Origin: Chloroflexota bacterium
GTDB taxonomy: Bacteria > Chloroflexota > Dehalococcoidia > Tepidiformales > Tepidiformaceae
Direction: 5' to 3'
Assembly (NCBI GenBank): GCA_963169135.1
Contig: CAUJEQ010000004.1
Coordinates: 1 to 9,823 of the forward strand
Length of the DNA stretch: 9,823 nt
Positions 1 to 5,774 of this stretch are shown here, one piece after another (positions within the stretch are counted from its first letter, which is position 1; each line of letters begins with the position of its first letter). Position numbers and translations under genes: made by a program. The notes under the pieces are model-generated. The model saw only the letters and a list, made by a program, of their open reading frames with translations, was not told the origin of the DNA and ran no database searches.

Positions 1-267
1 AACAGGCATCCCAGCGCGCCATCCACTGGCGCGCCTCGGATCGGGCATCCCACGGGCCATGGCCGCCTGGCGTGACGGGCGGCATACCCGGCATTCGGCG
101 GGGTTCGGGCAACAGGCATCCCAGCGCGCCATCCACTGGCGCGCCTCGGATCGGGCATCCCACGGGCCATGGCCGCCTGGCGTGACGGGCGGCATACCCG
201 GCATTCGGCGGCGTTCGGGCAACAGGCATCCCAGCGCGCCATCCACTGGCGCGCCTCGGATCGGGCA
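1..267. repeat. 110-bp tandem repeat, 2.4 copies, with internal hairpins
   Basis: Copies span 1-110, 111-220 and 221-267, the last partial. The two full copies differ at one base (G102 against C212), and the left edge of the window cuts the array. Each unit appears built from three degenerate modules beginning GGCATCCCA (5), GGCATCCCA (44) and GGCATACCC (81), of 39, 37 and 34 bp. The first module holds a perfect 7-bp inverted repeat, GCGCGCC (14-20) and GGCGCGC (28-34), around a 7-nt loop. The second holds the palindrome GGCCATGGCC (55-64) and a 6-bp stem GCCGCC/GGCGGC (62-67, 78-83). Identity stops at 267, about 20 bp from the stop codon of the neighbouring transposase. The unit length is not a multiple of three, so the array is not coding. 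Association with the transposase is inferred from position and hairpin content. Confidence 0.93.
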
Positions 268-287
268 CCACCACGGTCCCGGATGGT

Positions 288-821
288 CTATTCGTGTGGC
301 CTCCACTCCCCGGTCCCGGGGAGGAACGCTCCCTGGGCCTCCATGGTGTACCTGGTTGCAGCCTCCACATCATCCGCTGTCCACAGGTACCTCGTGCTCC
401 CGTGCCGCGCCCAGACGGACTGCGACGCCCGCACCACATCCTGCTCGCGAAGGGAGTGCGTGGCACGCGATTTCAAGTCGTGCATCACCCGCGAAGGGAT
501 CTCCCGAGCCGCAACCACGGCATGCACATGATTGGTCCGGCAATGGATGCCAAGGAGGCTCCAGCCTCTGAACGTGCAGGTTGCCTGGAAACTCGCCTCA
601 ACAATGCGCCGGGCTCCTTCACCAAATGTCATCGGTTCGGAATTCAAGCCGCGCTGGGCGAATCCCCTGCGGAAGTCGTCACGGGGCAGAGGTGGCTCGC
701 CAGCCGTGTTGTGCCGACGGTCAACCGTCCCGCGGACGTCGCCGTGGAGGCGGGACCCATATCCGGCAAACGTGAAGAAGTAGGCCAGCGGCTCGCCGCG
801 GAATCCCGAGTCCCCCGACAT
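288..821 (-). CDS. REP-associated / IS200-like HUH tyrosine transposase (RAYT)
   Basis: This 177-residue protein belongs to the Y1 transposase family (IS200/IS605 TnpA-like, RAYT branch). Such enzymes nick and join single-stranded DNA at hairpin ends through a 5'-phosphotyrosine. Visible hallmarks are the N-terminal strand LAYFFTFAGYG with HGD and VDRRHN (about residues 12-38), the metal-binding HUH motif NHVHAVV (H98, H100), a helix LKSRATHSLRE (116-126), RHGSTRYLW (139-147), and the probable catalytic Tyr158 in RYTMEAQG, with Gln163 following as in related enzymes. Length and motif order look intact, so it may be functional. The ATG at 821 is the only good start, as an in-frame TGA lies a short way upstream. 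Hairpin-rich tandem repeats begin about 20 bp past its stop and further hairpins lie upstream, as expected for RAYT genes. No IS ends were identified, so it may be a resident single-copy gene rather than a complete insertion sequence. Confidence 0.87.
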   Translation of the reverse strand: MSGDSGFRGEPLAYFFTFAGYGSRLHGDVRGTVDRRHNTAGEPPLPRDDFRRGFAQRGLNSEPMTFGEGARRIVEASFQATCTFRGWSLLGIHCRTNHVHAVVAAREIPSRVMHDLKSRATHSLREQDVVRASQSVWARHGSTRYLWTADDVEAATRYTMEAQGAFLPGTGEWRPHE

Positions 822-851
822 GGCCCGAATGATAGTCGATCCGTATCCGAG

Positions 852-871
852 GCGGGTCAGTCATGACCCGC
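852..871. repeat. perfect 8-bp inverted repeat upstream of the transposase
   Basis: GCGGGTCA (852-859) and TGACCCGC (864-871) form an 8-bp stem around the 4-nt loop GTCA. It lies 30 bp upstream of the transposase ATG. It could be a cis-acting hairpin for that enzyme, an operator, or a terminator-like structure without a U-tract. The stem sequence differs from the hairpins in the 110-bp repeats. Confidence 0.5.
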
Positions 872-949
872 TGGGATGTCGGCACCACCACGAACGCCGT
901 TCCGCACCGCCGAACGGACCTTGCGATTGGCCTGCGAGTGTTGGCCCTG

Positions 950-992
950 GTGCGTGTCCCCTTGCTGACGCTCGGGGCTCGCCGGGTCGCAC
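950..992. repeat. REP-like GC-rich imperfect hairpin
   Basis: A nested dyad: outer arms GTGCG (950-954) and CGCAC (988-992), inner arms CCCC (958-961) and GGGG (974-977), with core TTGCTGACGCTC. Short GC-rich imperfect hairpins like this are typical of REP elements, which are mobilised by RAYT-type enzymes such as the one encoded 130 bp away. It sits in the non-coding stretch 822-1043, where no gene was found. The REP identity is inferred, since copy number elsewhere in the genome cannot be seen. Confidence 0.35.
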
Positions 993-1006
993 GCTTCGCA
1001 TGGCGT

Positions 1007-1034
1007 TTGTCGCTTGCCGGATCGCCGCTAGAGT
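1007..1034 (+). promoter_or_regulatory. probable promoter of the small Cys protein gene
   Basis: TTGTCG (1007-1012), a 16-nt spacer and TAGAGT (1029-1034) make a moderate sigma-70-type promoter. Only 9 nt separate the -10 box from the ATG at 1044, so the transcript would start at or just before the start codon. The same -10 hexamer is used in front of the ArsR gene at 5357-5362. Confidence 0.42.
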
Positions 1035-1043
1035 TGGAGGGAG

Positions 1044-1250
1044 ATGGAACCCGCCTTGCACGCCGACCCGGTGCCCACGCGCTTCGCGGCGAAGTGCGCC
1101 TACCTGCAGATGACGATGGGGAGCCACCGCCTCGGGCAGGGGCTGATCAACATCTGCAGGCATATCATCCGCGACGGCCGGGAGTGTGTTGGGCCGTTCC
1201 TGGACGATACGGAGACGACCTGCGGGCTGTGGGAAGAGCGGCAGCGGTAG
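1044..1250 (+). CDS. small cysteine-containing protein of unknown function (68 aa)
   Basis: I do not recognise this family. The 68-residue product is soluble and has four spaced cysteines (C18, C38, C48, C60) plus H28 and H40, in a sequence containing CRHIIRDGRECVGPF and TTCGLWEER, which suggests a metal or disulfide site. Coding status is supported by 62 of 68 sense codons ending in G or C and by a plausible promoter just upstream. GGAGG (1036-1040) lies only 3 nt before the ATG, too close for an ideal Shine-Dalgarno, so translation may be leaderless. The gene converges on the ABC operon, with 25 bp between the stop codons and no clear terminator. Overlapping longer frames on both strands have atypical composition and are treated as shadows. 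Confidence 0.7.
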   Translation: MEPALHADPVPTRFAAKCAYLQMTMGSHRLGQGLINICRHIIRDGRECVGPFLDDTETTCGLWEERQR

Positions 1251-1275
1251 GGGCCCGTGGCGAAGACGAGCGTTC

Positions 1276-2271
1276 CTAACGGCCGCGAAGGCGCGGGTCC
1301 AGCTCGTCCCGGATCGCATCGCCGGCCAGGTTGAAGCCAAGCACGGCGATGGTGATCGCCGCGCCAGAGATCACCGACTCCCAGGGATGCAGGTCGAGCG
1401 AGACGCGCCCGGCGTTGACCATTTTCCCCCAGGTGGTCTTGTCGGCGGGGCCAAGGCCGAGGAACGAGAGCGACGCCTCGGCCAAAATGTACGCTCCGAT
1501 GCTGATCGAGAAGACGATCATGATGGCCGACAGGATGTTGGGCAGGACGTGCTGGAGCATGATGCGGACACTGGTCGCGCCGTAGGAACGGGCGGCCTCG
1601 ATGTAGGTCGCTTGCGAGACGGCGAGGACCGAGGAACGCACGATGCGGACTGACGTGGCAAAGCCCAGGACGCCGAGGGCGAGGACCGTGAGCGCGAGGC
1701 TCGGCTGGTCCATGACGGAGACGATGAGCAGGAGCAGGACGAGTCCGGGGAAGGCCTGGATCCCATCGACGAACCGCTGGAGGAACAGGTCCAGCTTGCC
1801 GCCGAAGTAGCCGGAGAAGAGCCCAACGACGGTGCCGAGGACGACGGCGATCAGCGATGCGCCAACGCCGATGATCACTGCCAGGCGGGCGCCGACGACG
1901 ATGCGGGCGTAGATATCGCGCCCCAGCTGGTCGGTGCCCAGCCAGTGTTCGCCGCTCAGCGGGCTCTCCCACCGGTCGAGGATGTATGGGGACCCGAGGC
2001 CTGGATCGTTGGCGATATCCAGCGGGTTGGCGGTCGGATTGAATTTTGGATTGGCCGTCTGGAACGACTCGTTGTCGTCGTAGCGCTGGATGACCGGCGA
2101 CAGGATTGCCATGGCCAGGACGATGATGACGAGGATGACTCCGAACGCCCCCAGCTTGTTCCGGCGCGCGAGCGCACCCGTCTTGCGCATGACCGACCCG
2201 AAGGTTCGGCGGCGGGAGAAGTCGATGTATCCGGCTGGGGACAGGGCGTCAGGCGTTTGAATCTGAGCCAC
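1276..2271 (-). CDS. peptide/nickel ABC transporter permease, DppC/OppC type
   Basis: Inner-membrane permease of the dipeptide/oligopeptide/nickel uptake family, pairing with the DppB-like protein encoded upstream to form the channel. The 331-residue protein has a cytoplasmic N-terminus with basic residues, TM1 at about 41-60, a long extracytoplasmic loop, and the family motif HWLGTDQLGRD (109-119). The BPD_transp_1 domain follows with several TM helices, and the EAA loop YIEAARSYGA (from about 223) continues to VLPNI to contact the ATPase. The C-terminus LDPRLRGR is typical. I chose the GTG at 2271, preceded by GGAG at 8-nt spacing; the ATG at 2319 would overlap the preceding gene by 31 bp and add 16 uncharacteristic residues. 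It is the last gene of the operon, and no ATPase gene follows. Confidence 0.93.
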   Translation of the reverse strand: MAQIQTPDALSPAGYIDFSRRRTFGSVMRKTGALARRNKLGAFGVILVIIVLAMAILSPVIQRYDDNESFQTANPKFNPTANPLDIANDPGLGSPYILDRWESPLSGEHWLGTDQLGRDIYARIVVGARLAVIIGVGASLIAVVLGTVVGLFSGYFGGKLDLFLQRFVDGIQAFPGLVLLLLIVSVMDQPSLALTVLALGVLGFATSVRIVRSSVLAVSQATYIEAARSYGATSVRIMLQHVLPNILSAIMIVFSISIGAYILAEASLSFLGLGPADKTTWGKMVNAGRVSLDLHPWESVISGAAITIAVLGFNLAGDAIRDELDPRLRGR

Positions 2272-2279
2272 GTGGCGAG

Positions 2280-2283
2280 CTCC
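2280..2283 (-). promoter_or_regulatory. ribosome binding site fixing the DppC-like start
   Basis: On the minus strand GGAG lies 8 nt before the GTG at 2271 and just past the stop codon (TAA, 2291-2289) of the upstream permease gene. It decides in favour of the GTG over the ATG at 2319. Confidence 0.65.
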
Positions 2284-2288
2284 GTCTC

Positions 2289-3248
2289 TTAGCTGTAGCG
2301 GATGCGGGGGTCGAGCCATGCATACGCCAGGTCGACCACCAGGTTCACGGTAACGATGACGAAGGCGATGACGAGCACCGTCCCCTGGAAGGGCGCGAAA
2401 TCGCGCGTAGTCAACTTGGCCAGGAGGAAACGCCCCACGCCATCGATGTTGAACATGCTTTCGAGGATGATCTGGCCGCCGACGATGCTGCTGATGGTGA
2501 GCCCCATGACGGTGAGGACGGGCAACATGGCGTTCTTCAGGGCGTGGCGCACCCAGATGTTGCGGTCATACAGCCCCTTCGCGCGGGCCGTGCGGATGTA
2601 GTCCTGGCGCATCACCTCGAGCATCTGCGATCGGAGGAGGCGCATGACACCCGCACCGCCCGATATGCCGCCGGCAATCGCGGGGATCACGTAGAGCTTC
2701 GCCGCGGCGACCGGGTCGGTCCAGAAATGCGGGTGGCTGATGAGGTCGATCTTGAACAGCGAGAATTTGATGACAAGCAGCGACAGCAGGATGGCAACCA
2801 CGAACACCGGCATCGCTACGCCGAGGATGGAAAAGCCCCGGAGGACATAGTCGACCCAGGTGTTCTGCCTGACGGCGCTGATGACGCCGATGGGCAGGCT
2901 CAGCGAGAACGAAATGATGACGACCAGGGTGCCAAGCTCGAGCGTGGCCGGCAGGCGATCGCCCAGTTCGCTCCAGGTGCTCCGTTGGCTCTCGAGGGAC
3001 GTGCCCAGGTCGCCGCGGGCGAGTTCGCCCATGAAGATGACGTACTGGTACCAGAGGGGCTTATCGAGGCCCAGTTCCTTGCGGGCGAAGGCTATCGCTT
3101 CGGTCTGGTCCGCTCCGGTGAAGGTGGACGCCACGCGGAGTTCCGCGAAGTCACCCGGCAGCGCGTGTGTGCCGATAAACACCAGCGAAGCCACGAACCA
3201 GAGAACGAGCACATTGAGCAGCAATCGCCGAACGATGTAGTTGGTCAA
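2289..3248 (-). CDS. peptide/nickel ABC transporter permease, DppB/OppB type
   Basis: Inner-membrane permease, partner of the DppC-like protein encoded 17 bp downstream. The 319-residue product begins NYIVRRLLLNVLVLWFVASL, the classic DppB TM1, and has the conserved GDLGTSLES (79-87), a BPD_transp_1 domain with about five further helices, and the EAA coupling loop YIRTARAKGL (217-226) followed by HALKNAMLPVLT. ESMFNIDGVGR (263-273) and the C-terminal WLDPRIRYS are also family signatures, and length is normal. The start is TTG at 3248, since no ATG or GTG fits and the conserved N-terminus begins there; GAGGAG lies 11 nt upstream, a rather long spacing. The gene is 52 bp downstream of the binding-protein gene, consistent with one transcript. 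Confidence 0.94.
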   Translation of the reverse strand: MTNYIVRRLLLNVLVLWFVASLVFIGTHALPGDFAELRVASTFTGADQTEAIAFARKELGLDKPLWYQYVIFMGELARGDLGTSLESQRSTWSELGDRLPATLELGTLVVIISFSLSLPIGVISAVRQNTWVDYVLRGFSILGVAMPVFVVAILLSLLVIKFSLFKIDLISHPHFWTDPVAAAKLYVIPAIAGGISGGAGVMRLLRSQMLEVMRQDYIRTARAKGLYDRNIWVRHALKNAMLPVLTVMGLTISSIVGGQIILESMFNIDGVGRFLLAKLTTRDFAPFQGTVLVIAFVIVTVNLVVDLAYAWLDPRIRYS

Positions 3249-3259
3249 GTACTCGTGTT

Positions 3260-3265
3260 CTCCTC
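3260..3265 (-). promoter_or_regulatory. ribosome binding site for a TTG start (DppB-like gene)
   Basis: GAGGAG on the minus strand sits 11 nt before the TTG at 3248. The weak start codon plus wide spacing may lower permease synthesis relative to the binding protein, whose ATG has GGAG at 9 nt. Confidence 0.55.
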
Positions 3266-3300
3266 GTCGTGGCTTCGCTCTGGCGTGAAGCGTGCTTCTC

Positions 3301-5169
3301 CTACGGCAGCTTGCGGTTTTTTACCACATCCGAGTAGCTGGGATCATTCGGGTTGATCCAGGTGTACTTCGCCTCGAGGTTCCCGGCCGCGGTATTCCAG
3401 AAGCCCCCGGTCGATTTGCCCCCGGTCACCTCGTCCTTGGTGGTGGCATGGAGGTAGTTCCAGCGAGCACCCCGGCTGATGTAGTTGTACAGGTTGCAGG
3501 CGCCAAACTGGCCGTTCTTCAGGAGAATGTCCTGGGCCTGGAGCATCTTCGCCTTGGCCTCCTCCACATCGGCAGTGAGCAACGCGTCACTCACGACCTT
3601 GTCGAGCTCCGCGTTTTTCACCCTGCTCCAGTTCTGGGTCCCGGCGGAGTGGAATTTGCCATAGATGTCGACGCGCGGGTCCGGGTCATTGACCGCGTTG
3701 GTCCAGGCCACCCAGTTGGGATACTCGCCCTTGAGCAGATTGGGGATGATTTCCTCGTTGTACGTGGTCCGCGAGGACTTGAACTGGGACACGCCGAGGG
3801 CATCGTTGAGCATCTTCGGGACGAACGCGTACATATCCGGCCAGAGGGCCGCAAACGAAGCTTCGACCTTGATATCGACGTCCCCGAGCGCCGGGCCGCC
3901 GCCGGCTTCCCAGAGTGCGCGAGCCTCTTTGATCTCCAGGTCGCGGTCGATCCGGTAGCCTTCGTGCTTAATGAGGTCCTCGGGCTTGACGGCCCAGCCC
4001 TCCTGGAGCCACGTCACGGGGCCGCTCACCTGGCCGAGCCCCTGGTGGATAGCCTCGATCTGCGCGCGCCGGTCGTAGGCCATGCTCACGGCCCGCACCA
4101 GGCGGACGTCCTTGAACTGCTTGTTCATGTTGAGGTGCAGGAGGACCGTGTTCGATACGCCGCTCAGGCTCTCGGTCATCATGCCCTTGTTGGCCTCGAC
4201 CACGGACTTCGTGACCGAAGCGTCCGGCGAAGACCAGCTATCGACCTGCTTCTGCTCGAAGGCCAACCGGTAGGCGTTCGGGTCCTGGAAGAGGCCCCAC
4301 GGGTAGATGATGCCATCGACGTGGGGCTCACCCTTGCGGAAGTGCTCCGGGTTCCTCGCGAGGACGATGTCCTTGCCCGTGGTCCACTGCTGGATCTTGA
4401 ACGCGCTGGTTGCGGGCTGCGCCTCCGGGGTGAGCGTGTTGTGGCTCGCCTCGAACTTCTCCGTCGCTTCCCGGTTGGGGACACCAGCGAAGAAGGCGGC
4501 GAGGCGCGACATGAAGGCGCCGTTGGGCTTGGGCAAGGTGAGCTTGACGGTGTAATCGTCCGGCGTCTCGACCTTCACGCCCACCCAGTCGGACTTGAAC
4601 CGGAAGGAGGCGGCTGTGCCATCGAGGAGGAGGCCGGCCGCCTGGCGCTCGACATGCCACTTGATGTCGGCGGAAGTGAACTGGCGCCCGTTGGTTATGG
4701 GGGTGGTCTGCCACTTTACGTCTTTGCGGAGAGAGAAGGTGTACGTCTGGGCGTCGGGCGTCTCCCACTTTTCGGAAAGGTCGGCCTCAATGTCGCCGGC
4801 ATCGGGATTGGAAAAGCGGACGATCTTGTTGAGGGTGTATCCGGTGAGCCAACCGACCTCGTCCCGTTGCGCGCGGTGGAGATCGACGGAATCGAACTGC
4901 GTGGCTCCGAGGGTTCTGACCAGGACGCCACCATCGACGGCTGCAACCGCGCTGGGGCTCGCAGCCGTCGTGGCCCCGGGAGTTGCCCCGCCCGGAGTTT
5001 CCCCGCCCGGGGTTGCCGTGGGGTCGCCCGGTTCATCGTCGTCGTCGCCGCAGCCAACCAGGCCGAGTCCCGCGACCCCGACGCCAGCCACGGCGGCTCC
5101 TCCAACGAAGCGCCGCCGCGTTACGCGGCCCGCGCGGGTTGTGCGGAGCCAGTAGTTGTCTTGAGGCAT
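3301..5169 (-). CDS. extracellular solute-binding lipoprotein, SBP_bac_5 family (peptide/nickel ABC uptake)
   Basis: Substrate-capturing component of the ABC importer, likely binding oligopeptides, though nickel, opine or sugar binders occur in this family. The 622-residue precursor carries a Tat signal (TRRRFVGG, R18-R20) leading into a lipobox LVGC with Cys40 as the predicted lipidated residue, an acidic patch GDDDD, then a flexible Thr/Pro/Gly/Ala linker to about residue 75. The mature domain shows the family hallmarks YTFSLRKDVKWQ (143-154) and FTSADIKWHVE (164-174). This suggests folding before export and anchoring on the outer face of a single membrane. The ATG at 5169 has GGAG 9 nt upstream. 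It is the first gene of the operon with both permeases. A 690-codon open frame on the opposite strand is a composition shadow. Confidence 0.95.
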   Translation of the reverse strand: MPQDNYWLRTTRAGRVTRRRFVGGAAVAGVGVAGLGLVGCGDDDDEPGDPTATPGGETPGGATPGATTAASPSAVAAVDGGVLVRTLGATQFDSVDLHRAQRDEVGWLTGYTLNKIVRFSNPDAGDIEADLSEKWETPDAQTYTFSLRKDVKWQTTPITNGRQFTSADIKWHVERQAAGLLLDGTAASFRFKSDWVGVKVETPDDYTVKLTLPKPNGAFMSRLAAFFAGVPNREATEKFEASHNTLTPEAQPATSAFKIQQWTTGKDIVLARNPEHFRKGEPHVDGIIYPWGLFQDPNAYRLAFEQKQVDSWSSPDASVTKSVVEANKGMMTESLSGVSNTVLLHLNMNKQFKDVRLVRAVSMAYDRRAQIEAIHQGLGQVSGPVTWLQEGWAVKPEDLIKHEGYRIDRDLEIKEARALWEAGGGPALGDVDIKVEASFAALWPDMYAFVPKMLNDALGVSQFKSSRTTYNEEIIPNLLKGEYPNWVAWTNAVNDPDPRVDIYGKFHSAGTQNWSRVKNAELDKVVSDALLTADVEEAKAKMLQAQDILLKNGQFGACNLYNYISRGARWNYLHATTKDEVTGGKSTGGFWNTAAGNLEAKYTWINPNDPSYSDVVKNRKLP

Positions 5170-5216
5170 TCTTGTTTACTCCAAATTCCGGATCAGGCTT
5201 CTGTTTCCCCCGGTAG

Positions 5217-5290
5217 TACGCCCCTGACGCGGCCATGGATCCAGCATGCGGCCGGCACGGTCCGTTCGGCGGCGCGTGGACAGGGGCGTA
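5217..5290. repeat. 10-bp inverted repeat in the divergent control region
   Basis: TACGCCCCTG (5217-5226) and CAGGGGCGTA (5281-5290) are perfect inverted copies separated by 54 bp. ACGCGGCC also occurs directly at 5227-5234 and 5295-5302, and the 8-bp palindrome TGGATCCA lies between the arms. The arms are 48 bp upstream of the binding-protein ATG. They could be paired operator sites or a long stem in its 5' leader. The rest of 5170-5333 shows no gene, and no confident minus-strand promoter was found; TATAAC (5350-5345, minus) is a candidate -10 without a matching -35. Confidence 0.55.
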
Positions 5291-5333
5291 TGACCACGCG
5301 GCCCCTGCGACGTGGGACCGCCCGGCGGATAAC

Positions 5334-5362
5334 TTGCGTTAATCGTTATAGAGCGATAGAGT
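5334..5362 (+). promoter_or_regulatory. ArsR promoter with overlapping operator-like dyad
   Basis: TTGCGT (5334-5339), an exact 17-nt spacer and TAGAGT (5357-5362) form a good promoter, in an A/T-rich island within GC-rich DNA. The imperfect palindrome ATCGTTATAGAGCGAT (5342-5357), with 12 of 16 positions symmetric, fills the spacer and touches the -10. ArsR-family repressors commonly bind such AT-rich dyads and shut off their own promoter. The predicted transcription start is at or next to the ATG at 5370, and there is no Shine-Dalgarno, so the mRNA is probably leaderless. Confidence 0.6.
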
Positions 5363-5369
5363 AGCTCCC

Positions 5370-5702
5370 ATGGCCGAGATGGTACCCGCCCACCTCCTCG
5401 AAAACGTCGCCGAACGCTTCCGCGTGCTGGGCGACGCCACCCGCCTGGCGATCTTGCGCATGCTCCTCGCGGAGGGTGAGCTGAACGTGGGCCAGCTGGT
5501 AGAGCGGCTGGGCATGAGCCAGGCAAACGTCAGCAAGCACCTGCGGACGCTCGCCGATGCCCGGATGGTCTCGCGCCGGGCTGAAGGTACCGCCGCCTTC
5601 TACAGCGTTTCCGACCCGAGCCTGACCCATCTTTGCGACCTTGTGTGCGACCGCCTGCGTGAGCAGGTTGAAGAGGACGTACGCGCCTTCTCCGCCGTCT
5701 AA
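5370..5702 (+). CDS. ArsR/SmtB-family winged-helix transcriptional regulator
   Basis: A 110-residue winged-helix repressor of the ArsR/SmtB family, expected to act as a dimer and release DNA on sensing a metal or a reactive sulfur/oxygen species. FRVLGDATRLAILRMLL (17-33) is the family entry motif, VGQLVERLGMSQANVSKHLRTL (40-61) the helix-turn-helix, and MVSRRAEGTAAFYSVSD (66-82) the beta wing. The C-terminal helix carries H87, C89 and C93 (HLCDLVC), a possible sensing site. The classic alpha-3 CxC metal motif is absent, so arsenic or cadmium sensing of the standard kind is unlikely. It heads the operon with the MMPL exporter 68 bp downstream and probably represses it through the dyad in its own promoter. 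The first ATG matches the family N-terminus. Confidence 0.92.
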   Translation: MAEMVPAHLLENVAERFRVLGDATRLAILRMLLAEGELNVGQLVERLGMSQANVSKHLRTLADARMVSRRAEGTAAFYSVSDPSLTHLCDLVCDRLREQVEEDVRAFSAV

Positions 5703-5732
5703 CCCACAAAGCATTTCACTGGAGGAACCACC

Positions 5733-5774
5733 TTGGCCGTTTCATCGTTCTATCTTCATGGAGGGTTCGAATGA
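5733..5774 (+). CDS. possible 13-codon leader peptide coupled to the exporter gene
   Basis: In the ArsR-to-exporter gap, GGAGGA (5721-5726) lies 6 nt before a TTG (5733) that opens a 13-codon frame, read as MAVSSFYLHGGFE. Its TGA stop overlaps the exporter ATG in the ATGA arrangement typical of translational coupling. The exporter also has its own GGAGGG (5760-5765) inside this frame. It may be a regulatory upstream frame, or a chance frame after a spare ribosome site. There is no homology evidence for so short a peptide. Confidence 0.33.
   Translation: MAVSSFYLHGGFE

Noticed and set aside
1..267. CRISPR array
   Set aside because: Copies are contiguous 110-bp units with no unique spacers, and no cas gene is present.
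59..571. 170-codon plus-strand frame across the repeats
   Set aside because: The 110-bp unit is not a multiple of three, so the frame reads each copy differently, and it overlaps the transposase antisense.
294..866. 190-codon plus-strand frame opposite the transposase
   Set aside because: It is antisense to a clear HUH transposase and has no recognisable domain.
863..1340. Overlapping frames on both strands (863-1279 plus, 861-1340 minus)
   Set aside because: Composition is Arg/Ala/Pro-rich without motifs, and the 68-codon frame at 1044 has far better codon bias and a promoter.
2272..2319. Upstream ATG start for the DppC-like gene
   Set aside because: It would overlap the preceding gene by 31 bp and lacks the well-placed GGAG seen before the GTG at 2271.
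3287..3298. Small hairpin GAAGC/GCTTC between the binding-protein and permease genes
   Set aside because: The stem is only 5 bp with a 2-nt loop and no U-tract, too weak to call a terminator or attenuator.
3292..5364. 690-codon plus-strand frame, longer than the real gene opposite
   Set aside because: It mirrors the SBP_bac_5 gene in GC-rich DNA and has no domain or ribosome site; the minus-strand protein has signal peptide, lipobox and family motifs.
5763..5774. tRNA T-loop-like GGTTCGAAT
   Set aside because: No acceptor stem, D-arm or anticodon arm can be formed around it; it is the exporter's ribosome site and start.
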